A stretch of DNA of 64,000 nucleotides from Cellulophaga sp. Hel_I_12 (GCF_000799565.1 NZ_JUHB01000001.1:3103501-3167500), one strand, 5' to 3'. Shown: positions 52,447-61,985, numbered from the stretch's first letter. The notes: generated by a model from the letters alone, not told the origin. Translations and numbers: made by a program.

Positions 52447-52878
52447 GATGATAAGCTTCTTGGAAACAAGGGGCTTTTTTTATGCAAAATATGTATAGTA
52501 TTTCATAAGTCAGGAGAGACGAGAAGCCTGTCCTGAGCGGAGTCGAAGGGAGTCTCGGAGTTTATCCTAAGCACAGCCGAGGGGCCTATACAGATGAGAA
52601 GCTTCTTGGAAACAAGGGGCTTTTTTTATGCAAAATATTTATGTTGAGAAATAGGACAGGAGAGACGAGAAGCCTGTCCTGAGGGGAGTCGAAGGGAGTC
52701 TCGGAGTTTATCCTGAGCGCAGCCGAGGGGCCTGTACAGATGAGAAGCTTCTTGGAAACAAGGGGCTTTTTTTTTGCAAAATATGTATAGTATTTCATAA
52801 GACAGGAGAGACGAGAAGCCTGTCCTGAGCGGAGTCGAAGGAAGTCTTGGAGTTTATCCTGAGCACAGCCGAAGGGCC
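52441..52878. repeat. Three tandem 146-bp repeats downstream of the tRNA fragment
   Basis: Units begin with TGTACAG-like tRNA-end sequence at 52441, 52587 and 52733, and a fourth restart occurs at 52879; spacing is exactly 146 bp each time. Each unit carries CCTGTACA (tRNA end), a terminator hairpin, then two variants of CCTGAGCGGAGTCGAAGG, a repeat I know from many flavobacterial genomes. Mismatches between copies are few. The region has no gene. Confidence 0.75.
52453..52481 (+). terminator. tRNA-Leu terminator, repeated twice more
   Basis: Stem AAGCTTCTTG / CAAGGGGCTT with GAAA loop followed by seven T, ending the tRNA region. The same hairpin recurs at about 52599-52627 and 52745-52774 in repeat units 2 and 3. 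Confidence 0.65.
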
Positions 52879-52890
52879 TGTACAAAGAGA

Positions 52891-52919
52891 AAAGCCGACT
52901 TTAATAGGTTGGCTTTTTT
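52891..52919 (+). terminator. Terminator after the last repeat
   Basis: AAAGCCGAC / GTTGGCTTT with one wobble, then a T run. Different stem from the repeated terminators, probably the original terminator of the tRNA locus before the repeats expanded. Confidence 0.55.
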
Positions 52920-53001
52920 AGTGATGGGTAACACAAATGGATTTTTTTAAAACTTTCATTTGAAATAATTTCAATTGGTAGTTTTTGCGATGAAGATTAT
53001 T

Positions 53002-53009
53002 TAATTTTG
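53002..53009 (+). promoter_or_regulatory. Putative -7 box for the Na+/H+ antiporter gene
   Basis: TAATTTTG matches TAnnTTTG. The leader to the ATG at 53104 would be about 90 nt. A TTG at 52975-52977 is 24 nt upstream, slightly outside the usual spacing. Confidence 0.35.
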
Positions 53010-53103
53010 TAATCAGGCATAGAAAGTAGGATGCGTTCTCTTGGTCGAGTCAAAAGGTACCTGGTATAAATGGACAATTTAAAAAATGAATTAAAATAAC
53101 ACT

Positions 53104-54351
53104 ATGGATTATTTTATTATCGCGGCAATACTTGTTTTTATATCTGCCGTATTCGGCTATATTAATGTACGGTTCTTGAAGCTACCCAATGCTATTGGGC
53201 TTATGCTCATTACCATTGTTTTTACCTTGGCGGTATTTATTATTAGTTATGTCGATGATACCTTGTTGAATGCGGAGCGGTACATTATAAATCAAATTGA
53301 TTTTAAGACCGTACTTTTAGATGTCATGCTTAGTTTCTTGCTTTTCGCTGGAGCTTTGCATACTAATTTTGAACAGTTAAAAGTTCAACGTTGGCCTATT
53401 TTGGTCTTTTCTACTTTGGGCGTTTTGGTATCTACCTTTTTAGTTGGAACCTTTATGTTTTATATCTTGCAATTGTTTGGGCTAGAGGTCAATTTTATCT
53501 ATTGTTTGCTATTTGGGTCTCTGATATCACCAACCGACCCGATTGCTGTACTTGGCATTTTAAAACAGGCGGGAGCTCCTAAAAAATTAGAAACAAAAAT
53601 TGTGGGAGAATCGTTATTTAACGATGGAGTAGGAGTCGTCGTTTTTTTGACTATTTTTCAATTGGCTTCTTCGAGTAGTATGGCAATAGACCCCTTGGCT
53701 ATTTTAGAACTTTTTGGGGTTGAAGTTATTGGCGGAATTCTTTTAGGACTATTAATTGGATGGATTACCTATCGGTTAATGCGTTCCATAGACGATTACG
53801 ATATAGAAGTGATTATTACCTTAGCTGCTGTAATGATGGGTACCGTAGTGGCTCAAAAATTACATCTATCTGCTCCCTTAGCCATGGTAACCGCAGGCCT
53901 GGTGGTGGGCAATGACACCGTAAGACATTCCGCAATGTCCAAAACAACAGAAACCTATGTTGACAAGTTTTGGGAACTGCTGGATATTCTATTAAATACC
54001 GTATTGTTTGTATTGATTGGGATGGAAATGCTGGTCATATCTTTTCAATTTAATTATGTTTTAGCAGGGTTAGTCGCAATCCCCGTTGTCTTGGCTTGTA
54101 GGTATTTATCATTGCTGTTGCCGATAAAGTTTTTTGAGAAAAAACTAGACTTTGTACCCAAAACTAATTTAGTAATGACTTGGGGCGGTTTACGTGGTGG
54201 TATTTCTATTGCCCTGGCTTTGGGCTTATCGCAAGAAATGCACCGAGACCTCTTTTTGGTTATTACTTACGTAGTAGTAGTATTCTCCATTATCGGACAG
54301 GGATTGACTGTTGGTAATTTAGTTAAAAAGGTAACTACAAATGCTACTTGA
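53104..54351 (+). CDS. CPA1-type Na+/H+ antiporter (NhaP-like)
   Basis: A 415-residue antiporter with about 12 helices. SPTDPIAVLGILKQ near residue 142 (TD motif) and GESLFNDGVGVVVF near 167 (ND motif) are the ion-binding pair of the CPA1 family; LIGMEMLVISF and WGGLRGGISIALALGL follow. It exchanges cytoplasmic Na+ for H+, as expected for a marine organism. First clear core-chromosome gene right of the island. Confidence 0.92.
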   Translation: MDYFIIAAILVFISAVFGYINVRFLKLPNAIGLMLITIVFTLAVFIISYVDDTLLNAERYIINQIDFKTVLLDVMLSFLLFAGALHTNFEQLKVQRWPILVFSTLGVLVSTFLVGTFMFYILQLFGLEVNFIYCLLFGSLISPTDPIAVLGILKQAGAPKKLETKIVGESLFNDGVGVVVFLTIFQLASSSSMAIDPLAILELFGVEVIGGILLGLLIGWITYRLMRSIDDYDIEVIITLAAVMMGTVVAQKLHLSAPLAMVTAGLVVGNDTVRHSAMSKTTETYVDKFWELLDILLNTVLFVLIGMEMLVISFQFNYVLAGLVAIPVVLACRYLSLLLPIKFFEKKLDFVPKTNLVMTWGGLRGGISIALALGLSQEMHRDLFLVITYVVVVFSIIGQGLTVGNLVKKVTTNAT

Positions 54352-55103
54352 AACATTTGCCTAATTTAATATAGCTTAGCTGAGACCGCAGGCTCAACGA
54401 TTGGCCAAGGGCTTACAAATTTCAAATTATTCTTGCAGAAGCCCAATCCAGTAGTTTTTTTACTAGAGTATTCTTGCCTTCGGCTACAAGTAGCTCACCG
54501 ATACATGCTTTGTTTAGATGAGTAACCTTGAGATAAGAATGACGTGTTTGTATCTCCGTAAAATCATTTGTTTGAGAATTAGTACTGAACTATAATCCAA
54601 ATATGAGAGCACTTACCTATAAGCGTTTTGATAAATTTAAAAAAAAACGGATGAAGTATTATTTTCTTAAAAGCTTGTCTTAATTGTTGCAAACGGTACA
54701 AGTGATTAATTTTCTTATGACCAGTTTCTCAATAAGCCAAATTTCTATAAATTTCGTGACCTCCTAAATACTCCCTCACTTAGTTCAATGAACTACCCAT
54801 ATACTAGCTTTTTGCTATTTTTTAGGTAGGGTTCTTACCCACCAATTTATTTTTACATATACATATCGCTCATTATTGAATTCCATGCTGCTAAATCAGA
54901 TAGTAGTTTGTCAATTTTAATTTTGTTTATCTATAATCATTATAAGTTAAACAAATTAACAATAATTTAACCGAAACTGATTAAACCAAAGTATACTTTC
55001 GCCATCAAAGAAGCGTAAAGGATGTAAATTTTAGCACAACTCAACAATAGACTAGGCTAGAATTCCTTAGAAAAAATAGAAATAGTAATTGAAAAAAAAT
55101 AGA
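54352..55103. other. Non-coding stretch with possible decayed ORF
   Basis: About 750 nt with no convincing gene. On the minus strand 54422-54589 an open frame of 55 codons without ATG ends ...LLDWASARII; its regular composition could be a gene remnant, but no family is recognised. A palindrome TAGTTCA-a-TGAACTA lies at about 54782-54796. The promoter of the TonB receptor gene is expected near 55000 (TACTTTCG is one mismatch from TAnnTTTG). Confidence 0.3.
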
Positions 55104-57581
55104 ATGAAAAATTTTTTACTGCTTGCCTCATTTTTAATTTGTTTAATAGGATACGGTCAAAGTTCCGAAGAGAATAAAACGATTACGATTACTGGAAAAG
55201 TTATGGAAGAAGGTACAAATATTCCTTTAGCTTATGCCACATTAGTACTTCAAAATATTGAAAATCCCTCAGATATTAATGGTGGTGTTTCAAATGACGA
55301 TGGTGTTTTTAGTGTTGATGTACCTGCCGGAAATTATAAAGCTAGTGTAGAATATATAGGTTTTAAAACCTTTGTTTTAAAGCAAAAAGAATTTAAGGAA
55401 TCGGTAAATCTAGGAACTATTAACCTCGCTGTGAATGCCGCCGAACTTGAAGGTATAGAAGTCGTAGGAGAAAGAACATCTGTTGAAGTGCGCTTAGATA
55501 AAAAAGTGTACAACGTCGGTAAAGACTTAACCAATAGTGGTGCCACGATTAGTGATGCCTTAGGTAATATTCCTTCGGTTACTGTAGATGTGGACGGAGC
55601 CATTGCACTTCGAGGAAACGGTAATGTAAGAATATTAATTAATGGTAGGCCTTCAGCTCTAGCAGGTTTTGGTTCTACCGATGCTTTACGACAATTACCG
55701 GCCGATGCTATCGAAAAAGTAGAGGTGATTACAAGTCCTTCGGCAAGGTATGATGCAGAGGGTACTGCCGGAATCTTGAATATTGTATTAAAAAAGGAAG
55801 AAACACGAGGCTTTAACGGTACCATTAATACCACTTTGGGTTTTCCTGTGGCGTCTTCATTTACATCAAACCTTAATTTAAGAAAGGATAAATTTAATTT
55901 ATTTAATACCATAGGATATACCTTTCGTGAACCACCAGGAAATGGATTTTTTGACAATACCTATGTAGAAGGTACTTTCGATCGAATTATAGAAGATCGC
56001 GATATAAATAGAAGAAATAGCGGCTTTAATTTGAATTTAGGCATCGAATATTTTTTAACAGAAACATCATCCTTAACTGCGAGTGCTTTTGGAAGACTAA
56101 GTGATGGTGAAGATATCACCGAAAATAATACAATTCGCTTTATTGGTTCAGATATAAACAGTACTACTTTAAGGGTAGAAGATGAACAGGAAGAAGATAA
56201 AAGCGTACAATTTTCCCTTAATTACATTAATGATTTTAATACCGAAGGGCATAGGCTTACGGCAGACTTGCAATATTCGTTAGATAAAGAAACAAAACCT
56301 ACAACGATTTTAGAGAACAATACTTTTCCTGATACACAATTAGTAGCCCGTGAAAATATTAATGAAATTGAGAAACAAAATGAATTTTTGGTGCAGATCG
56401 ATTATGTTTTACCTTTAGGTGATGCACAATTTGAAGCGGGTTATCGTGGAAATTGGGAGGAGTCTGATACTGATTTTGCTTTGGAAGAATTTGATTTAGA
56501 TTCAGGAGTATTTGTGCCTAATCTAGGACTTACCAATAGGTTTTTATTCAATCAGAATGTGAATGCCTTATATACGCAGTACGGTAATAAGTTTGGTGAT
56601 TTTTCATTTTTATTGGGATTACGTTTAGAGAACACGCAATTAAAAGGTTTGGTTACTGGAGTGGATTTGGCTACGTTGCAAGAAGCCATTGGAGAAGGTG
56701 TTGATCTTGATTTCAATAAAAATTACTTAGGCTTGTTTCCTACTATTAATTTAATTTATGAGCTGGCAGAAACTGAAAGTGTAACCTTGGGTTATAACCG
56801 TAGAATAAATCGACCACGTGGTTATTTTATTAATCCTTTTCCTTCCAGATCAAGTCGTACCAACATATTTCAAGGAAATCCAGATCTAAACCCTGCCTTT
56901 GCAGATGCCTTCGATCTTGGATATTTAAAAAGATGGGATGAGCTGACCTTAACGTCTTCTGTTTATTATCAAAAAGAGACAGATTCTTTTGAAAGAGTAC
57001 AAGAAGAAACGGGTCAAGTAACTACAGACGGTATTGTGGTCATCCGTTCAATTCCAATTAACCTTTCTACAAACGAACGTATTGGAGCTGAATTAGGGCT
57101 TCTTTATAATCCAGAAAAATGGCTTCGATTAAACGGTAGTTTTAACTTTTTTCAATTTAATTCAGACGGAGTTTTTAACGGTGTTAATTTTGGCGCAAAA
57201 AACACAAGCTGGTTTTCAAGATTTAGCGCTAAGGTAACCTTGCCAGGAAATATCGATTGGCAAACCAATGCATCATACCGTGGCCCAACAGAAAATGCAC
57301 AAACAAGAAATGAAGGTATTTTCTCAGTAGATTTAGCCTTTAGTAAAGATATTTTAAATAATAATGGAACGCTTGCTTTGAGTGCTAATGATTTATTGAA
57401 CTCAAGAAAAAGAATCGCATTAACTCAGACCCCTTTTTTTACTTCTGAAAGTGAATTTCAATGGCGTGAACGTCAAATTACACTCTCATTTATTTACAGA
57501 ATAAATCAAAAGAAAAGTCCAGAAAAAGCGAGAGGTGAAAATCGCGATGATAACGGCGATGAAGGTGGCTACGGCTCTTAA
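55104..57581 (+). CDS. TonB-dependent receptor of the outer-membrane beta-barrel_3 type
   Basis: Start at ATG 55104 (MKNFLLLASFLICLIGYGQS); a TTG 15 nt earlier is less likely. The 825-residue protein has an N-terminal carboxypeptidase-like regulatory domain (ITGKVMEEGTNIPLAYATLV, residues ~28-110), a plug with VEVITSPSARYDAEGTAGILNIVLKK near 210, and a barrel of the flavobacterial beta-barrel_3 kind. It ends with an acidic low-complexity tail. The ligand is unknown. Confidence 0.88.
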   Translation: MKNFLLLASFLICLIGYGQSSEENKTITITGKVMEEGTNIPLAYATLVLQNIENPSDINGGVSNDDGVFSVDVPAGNYKASVEYIGFKTFVLKQKEFKESVNLGTINLAVNAAELEGIEVVGERTSVEVRLDKKVYNVGKDLTNSGATISDALGNIPSVTVDVDGAIALRGNGNVRILINGRPSALAGFGSTDALRQLPADAIEKVEVITSPSARYDAEGTAGILNIVLKKEETRGFNGTINTTLGFPVASSFTSNLNLRKDKFNLFNTIGYTFREPPGNGFFDNTYVEGTFDRIIEDRDINRRNSGFNLNLGIEYFLTETSSLTASAFGRLSDGEDITENNTIRFIGSDINSTTLRVEDEQEEDKSVQFSLNYINDFNTEGHRLTADLQYSLDKETKPTTILENNTFPDTQLVARENINEIEKQNEFLVQIDYVLPLGDAQFEAGYRGNWEESDTDFALEEFDLDSGVFVPNLGLTNRFLFNQNVNALYTQYGNKFGDFSFLLGLRLENTQLKGLVTGVDLATLQEAIGEGVDLDFNKNYLGLFPTINLIYELAETESVTLGYNRRINRPRGYFINPFPSRSSRTNIFQGNPDLNPAFADAFDLGYLKRWDELTLTSSVYYQKETDSFERVQEETGQVTTDGIVVIRSIPINLSTNERIGAELGLLYNPEKWLRLNGSFNFFQFNSDGVFNGVNFGAKNTSWFSRFSAKVTLPGNIDWQTNASYRGPTENAQTRNEGIFSVDLAFSKDILNNNGTLALSANDLLNSRKRIALTQTPFFTSESEFQWRERQITLSFIYRINQKKSPEKARGENRDDNGDEGGYGS

Positions 57582-57674
57582 TACAACTGGTTTTGTTTAG
57601 GCCTACTATTTAGGATAGAAGACATTACATTACGTTTTAAAGTGCTTCATTCAAGACTGTAACAGTACTCATAA

Positions 57675-57700
57675 AAAGCCTCTCGACACCGAGAGGCTTT
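57675..57700. terminator. Bidirectional terminator between convergent genes
   Basis: AAAGCCTCTCG (57675-57685), loop ACAC, CGAGAGGCTTT (57690-57700): 11-bp perfect stem, with A and T tracts on both sides. Confidence 0.8.
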
Positions 57701-57720
57701 ATTAATTAAGCCAAAAGTGC

Positions 57721-58212
57721 TTATTTGCGTTTCATCACCAAACTATCCGCAGGATAGTTATTTTTTAGATAAGTCATTTGGTCTTTTGCCCACGCTATAA
57801 GTAAATCTCTTTGTTCATCCGTTAAATTGGCCTCAGCATGGAGCCCCAAGTAGGTATAATCTTCTAAGGGCATTTCTTTCTTTTCAACCATTTCTATAGT
57901 TTCTTCCAATTTGTGGTTTTGAACAGCAATAGATTTTTTAGTGAATTCCGAAAAGTTTAAATGTTTTTTTCCATCAACAACATGGTCGTTAAGCCACCAA
58001 GCCACAGGTTGTACTTGAGCATACCAGGGATATTCGGTTTTGTTAGAATGACAGTCGTTACAGGCTACTTTTAAAATGTGACTTACTTCCGCTGGCACTT
58101 CATATTTTGTGGCCATCGCGTAGGTTTCATTATTCGAATCATTTAGATCAGGGCGAATAAATTGTATTACAATAAACACAATGGCAAGAGTTATTATTAT
58201 TTTTTTAAACAT
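57721..58212 (-). CDS. Haem-binding domain protein (chromosomal copy)
   Basis: A 163-residue protein: N-terminal hydrophobic helix, one CxxCH haem motif (VACNDCHSNKTEYPWYAQVQP) near residue 49 and VAWWLNDHVVDGKKHLNFSEF, matching the island protein at 29071 closely in motif order. Periplasmic. This copy is in the core region and stands alone. Confidence 0.88.
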   Translation of the reverse strand: MFKKIIITLAIVFIVIQFIRPDLNDSNNETYAMATKYEVPAEVSHILKVACNDCHSNKTEYPWYAQVQPVAWWLNDHVVDGKKHLNFSEFTKKSIAVQNHKLEETIEMVEKKEMPLEDYTYLGLHAEANLTDEQRDLLIAWAKDQMTYLKNNYPADSLVMKRK

Positions 58213-58565
58213 GGCCTTGGTTTTATAAATTTATTAAAGATAGAAAATAATAAAACCTAAGTGGTTTTTCACCTTTAAAAATTTTAGAACTATTGTTGTA
58301 TTTTATTTAATGCTACAAAACTAGAAGTACTTTAATTTAATAGCGCTGGGTTTTTATGTTTTTGAAATTCCTAGGCAGCATTTTTTTTGGCTTGGCTGAG
58401 GTCACTAAGGTTTTTCAAGAAGGCTAAAAAAAGAAATTTTTTATAAAATTTGAGGTATAGGTATCACACCCGTAGTGAATTTTATTTTAAAATGTTTCCT
58501 AAAAAGCAGAATTAATTTACTTTTTTTTATTTATATAAAACACTCGTAATCATATAGATACGTGG

Positions 58566-58597
58566 TTATCCTCAAAATGTTGATAAAATGTGGAAAA
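58566..58597. promoter_or_regulatory. Cluster of DnaA-box-like sites upstream of nrdBA
   Basis: Within 32 bp: TTATCCTCA (58566), TGTTGATAA (58578, reverse TTATCAACA) and TGTGGAAAA (58589, reverse TTTTCCACA), each one mismatch from the DnaA box TTATCCACA. E. coli nrdAB is also DnaA-regulated, so coupling of dNTP supply to replication is a reasonable inference. Gap 58213-58685 otherwise shows no gene. Confidence 0.5.
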
Positions 58598-58685
58598 CCT
58601 ATTTGAGCTTACTAAAAACTAAAGCGAATAAATAATGACCTTTACATCTCGCAGAAGTATATCATTTAAAATATTGTATTGAAAT

Positions 58686-59960
58686 ATGGAAATTACACAC
58701 CTCATTAAAAGAGATTTTACCAAAGAATCGTTTCAGTTGCTCAAAATTACAAGTGCCATTTTAAAGGCAATGACTGCTGTAGATCACGGCACGTTGGGAG
58801 ATGCAGAGCGTATCTCAATGAACGTAAATACTGCTCTTTTAGAACGTAAAGCTTTAGATAAAAACTATTTGCCTACAGTAGAGGAAGTTCAAGATTTTGT
58901 AGAAACCAAATTAATGGAGGCTGGTTTTTTTGATGTTGCAAAATCGTATATTTTATACCGAAACGAGCAAACCTTAAAGCGTAAATCGAATATTTTCGAA
59001 AAGCGTATCAACCTAAAACCTTACGAATATCCTCAGTTATATGAATATGTTCCTGCGATAAGACATTCGTATTGGATTCATACAGAGTTTAATTTTACCA
59101 GTGATATTCAAGATTTTAAAACAGGATTAAGTGAAATAGAGCGCAGCGCTATCAAAAATACCATGTTGGCTATTTCTCAGATTGAAGTCGCGGTTAAAGG
59201 ATTCTGGGGCGATATTTATCATAAAATGCCAAAACCGGAAATTGGTTCTGTAGGTGCCACTTTTGCAGAGAGTGAAGTTAGGCATGCGGATGCGTATTCT
59301 CATTTGCTAGAAATTTTAGGCTTAAACGAAGAATTTAAGCTCTTAAAGAAAAAACCTGTAATTATGAAACGGGTGCAGTACTTGGAATCTGCTTTGAAAA
59401 ATGCAAAAAGTGATAATAAAAAAGAATTTTCAGAATCTATTTTACTGTTCTCTTTATTTATCGAACACGTTTCCCTCTTTTCACAATTTTTAATTATTAT
59501 GGCCTTTAACAAGCATAAGAATATGTTGAAGGGAATTTCTAATGTAGTTGAAGCGACATCGAAAGAAGAACAGATTCATGGAGATTTTGGTATTGATATC
59601 ATAAAAATTATTAAAGATGAAAATCCAGATTGGTTTGATGCGGAACATCATGATATGATTCAAAATATGTGCAAAGAAGCTTTTGCTTCTGAAAGCACAA
59701 TAGTAGATTGGATTTTTGAAAAAGGTGAGTTAGACTTTTTGCCAAAAGACGTAGTGAACGAATTTATTAAAAATCGTTTCAATAATTCTCTTGAAAGCAT
59801 AGGAGTGGATAAAATATTCGATATTGACGAAAGCCTTATCGTACAAACCGAATGGTTTGATGATGAAATTATAGGTACAAAACATGGCGATTTCTTCGTA
59901 AAGCGCTCCATTAATTATAGCAAAAGAACCCAAAGTATAACCAGCGACGACCTTTTTTAA
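58686..59960 (+). CDS. nrdB: Class I ribonucleotide reductase beta subunit with N-terminal ATP-cone
   Basis: A 424-residue NrdB. Residues ~1-95 are an ATP-cone (LIKRDFTKESFQLLKITSAIL), as in Leeuwenhoekiella NrdB, where the cone on the beta subunit sets allosteric overall activity. The metal site is read as Glu167 (QIEVAVKGFW), Glu197-x2-His200 with Tyr204 (ESEVRHADAY), Glu260 (FIEHVSLF) and Glu295-x2-His298 (KEEQIHGDFG). It starts the nrdBA operon and overlaps nothing; nrdA begins directly after the stop. Confidence 0.93.
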   Translation: MEITHLIKRDFTKESFQLLKITSAILKAMTAVDHGTLGDAERISMNVNTALLERKALDKNYLPTVEEVQDFVETKLMEAGFFDVAKSYILYRNEQTLKRKSNIFEKRINLKPYEYPQLYEYVPAIRHSYWIHTEFNFTSDIQDFKTGLSEIERSAIKNTMLAISQIEVAVKGFWGDIYHKMPKPEIGSVGATFAESEVRHADAYSHLLEILGLNEEFKLLKKKPVIMKRVQYLESALKNAKSDNKKEFSESILLFSLFIEHVSLFSQFLIIMAFNKHKNMLKGISNVVEATSKEEQIHGDFGIDIIKIIKDENPDWFDAEHHDMIQNMCKEAFASESTIVDWIFEKGELDFLPKDVVNEFIKNRFNNSLESIGVDKIFDIDESLIVQTEWFDDEIIGTKHGDFFVKRSINYSKRTQSITSDDLF

Positions 59961-61748
59961 ATGAACAAATTAAGCAACACCTCAGAAAGTAAAGTAGAAA
60001 AAAATAATGAAGGCGAACAACTAGTACATGCTAGAAAAGAAGCCTTGGAAAATCACAAAAAGAAAGCAGAAAAAGGCTTTGAATGGTTGACAGACCACAG
60101 TCGTGATTTTTTAAATTCAGGTTATTTGACCCCGGGTTTAACTGCAGAGCAGCGCATTCGGGAAATTGCCGACAGAGCAGAACAAATTTTGAAGATACCT
60201 GGGTATTCAGATAAGTTTTACGGCTATATGTCCGACGGTTTTTACTCACTAGCCTCACCAGTATGGTCTAATTTCGGTAAGGAAAGAGGCTTGCCGATTA
60301 GCTGTTTTGGATCGCATGTCGCTGATGATATGGGTAATATTTTATACACCCAATCTGAAGTAGGTATGATGTCTAAGTTAGGAGGAGGTACTTCTGGGTA
60401 TTTTGGAAAAATTAGACATCGTGGTGCTGAGGTAAAAAACAACGGTCAGGCTTCTGGTGCAGTTCATATCATGCAACTTTTTGAATCTATGGTGGATGTG
60501 GTGAGTCAAGGTTCTGTGCGTCGTGGACGTTTTTCTCCGTACCTTCCTGTAGAACATCCAGACATTGCTGAATTTTTAGAAATAGGAACAGAAGGGAATC
60601 CCATTCAAGAGTTGACCCATGGTGTTACTGTTACTAATGAATGGATGCAACAAATGGTGGATGGTGATGAAGCAAAACGTGCTATTTGGGCAAAAGTATT
60701 ACAGCGTAGAGGAGAAATGGGGTATCCTTATATTTTCTTTAAAGATAATGCCAATAATGCTGCTGCTGATGTGTATCAGGATAAAAAGTTGCCTATTTAT
60801 GCGAGTAATTTATGTACTGAAATTATGTTACCTTCAAACGACAATTGGTCCTTTGTTTGTGTACTATCTTCAGTTAACTTATTGCATTACGATAAATGGA
60901 AAAATACAGACGCTGTAGAAACAATGGTGTATTTTTTAGATGCAGTGATCACTGATTTTTTAGAAAAACTAGAGGTGTATCGTGATTCTGAGAGTCGTGA
61001 AGATCGTCAAACATTTTTGTTTATGGAACGCGCTTATAACTTCGCTAAAGAAAATCGTGCTTTAGGTCTAGGTGTTTTAGGATGGCATTCATTATTGCAA
61101 TCAAGAATGTTACCCTTTAACAGCCAAGAAGCTTATAATTTGAATTCTGAAATTTTTAAAGAAATCAAAGAAAGATCTTATAAAGCATCAGAAGAATTAG
61201 CCGAAAAATTTGGTGAACCTGAAGTACTAAAGGGATATGGAAGACGTAATGCAACCTTAAATGCTATTGCTCCAACAACTTCATCTGCTTTTATTTTAGG
61301 ACAGGTTTCACAAGGAATAGAGCCTATATGGTCTAATACCTACGTAAAGGATATTGCCAAAGTAAAAACGACTATCCGAAATCCTTTTCTGGTTGATGTA
61401 TTAGAAGCCAAAGGTAAAAATAACACCGAAGTGTGGCATAGTATCCGTGACTATGACGGATCAGTACAACATTTAGATTTTTTAACGGATGTTGAAAAAG
61501 AGGTATTTAAGACCTATTCAGAGATAGATCAAATGGATATTATTTACCAAGCGGCAAATCGTCAAAATCATATCGATCAAGGACAGTCTGTAAACATTAT
61601 TGTACATCCAGATATGCCCGTAAAAGAAATCAACAAAATACATGTTACGGCATGGAAACTAGGCTTAAAATCATTATACTATCAACACAGTATGAACGCT
61701 GCACAGAAGTTTAAACAAAAGAAAGATTGTGCAAGTTGTGAAGCCTAA
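59961..61748 (+). CDS. nrdA: Class I ribonucleotide reductase alpha subunit
   Basis: A 595-residue catalytic subunit without ATP-cone, complementing the cone on NrdB. Active-site landmarks: PISCFGSHV near residue 112, SNLCTEIMLPS (Asn-x-Cys-x-Glu) near 293, FVCVLSSVNL near 308, the YY pair in LKSLYYQHSM and the C-terminal redox pair DCASCEA. It reduces ribonucleoside diphosphates to deoxy forms. It starts directly at the nrdB stop, with no gap. Confidence 0.95.
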   Translation: MNKLSNTSESKVEKNNEGEQLVHARKEALENHKKKAEKGFEWLTDHSRDFLNSGYLTPGLTAEQRIREIADRAEQILKIPGYSDKFYGYMSDGFYSLASPVWSNFGKERGLPISCFGSHVADDMGNILYTQSEVGMMSKLGGGTSGYFGKIRHRGAEVKNNGQASGAVHIMQLFESMVDVVSQGSVRRGRFSPYLPVEHPDIAEFLEIGTEGNPIQELTHGVTVTNEWMQQMVDGDEAKRAIWAKVLQRRGEMGYPYIFFKDNANNAAADVYQDKKLPIYASNLCTEIMLPSNDNWSFVCVLSSVNLLHYDKWKNTDAVETMVYFLDAVITDFLEKLEVYRDSESREDRQTFLFMERAYNFAKENRALGLGVLGWHSLLQSRMLPFNSQEAYNLNSEIFKEIKERSYKASEELAEKFGEPEVLKGYGRRNATLNAIAPTTSSAFILGQVSQGIEPIWSNTYVKDIAKVKTTIRNPFLVDVLEAKGKNNTEVWHSIRDYDGSVQHLDFLTDVEKEVFKTYSEIDQMDIIYQAANRQNHIDQGQSVNIIVHPDMPVKEINKIHVTAWKLGLKSLYYQHSMNAAQKFKQKKDCASCEA

Positions 61749-61770
61749 TTCCATATAAATAAGAATAGTA

Positions 61771-61798
61771 AAAAAGCCCTTAAAAAGGGCTTTTTTTT
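61771..61798 (+). terminator. nrdBA terminator
   Basis: AAAAAGCCCTT, 3-nt loop, AAGGGCTTTTTTTT: 11-bp stem with a long U tract, 22 nt after the nrdA stop. Confidence 0.85.
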
Positions 61799-61859
61799 GT
61801 TTTTAATGTGTAAAAATAGACAGTAGGTATTTAATTCGGTTACATGAATGTTTTTGTCT

Positions 61860-61985
61860 TTAAAAAAATCCGAAGGCTGCCAAAATTAAACAAATAACAA
61901 CCCCAATAAGAATAATAACTAAAACACCAACCATAAGAGTTAGGAATCCGTTAAGTACTTTAGTACTAATTGTAACATCTTCCAT
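61860..61985 (-). CDS. 41-residue single-helix membrane protein
   Basis: Minus-strand ORF opening MEDVTISTKVLNGFLTLMVG and ending LAAFGFF, with one hydrophobic helix of about 25 residues. It faces the end of nrdA convergently. Not recognised; composition is that of a genuine small membrane protein rather than random ORF. Confidence 0.4.
   Translation of the reverse strand: MEDVTISTKVLNGFLTLMVGVLVIILIGVVICLILAAFGFF

Noticed and set aside
52441..52878. CRISPR-like array
   Set aside because: Units are 146 bp with no short repeat plus unique spacer alternation, and they contain terminators and tRNA ends instead.
52586..52885. Minus-strand 99-codon open frame (CAQDKLQ, LRLRSGQA type peptides)
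   Set aside because: It is translated dispersed repeat; the same kind of peptide arises wherever the CCTGAGCGGAGTCGAAGG repeat occurs.
54603..54683. 26-codon plus-strand ORF
   Set aside because: Very basic, no recognisable features and no operon context; likely chance.
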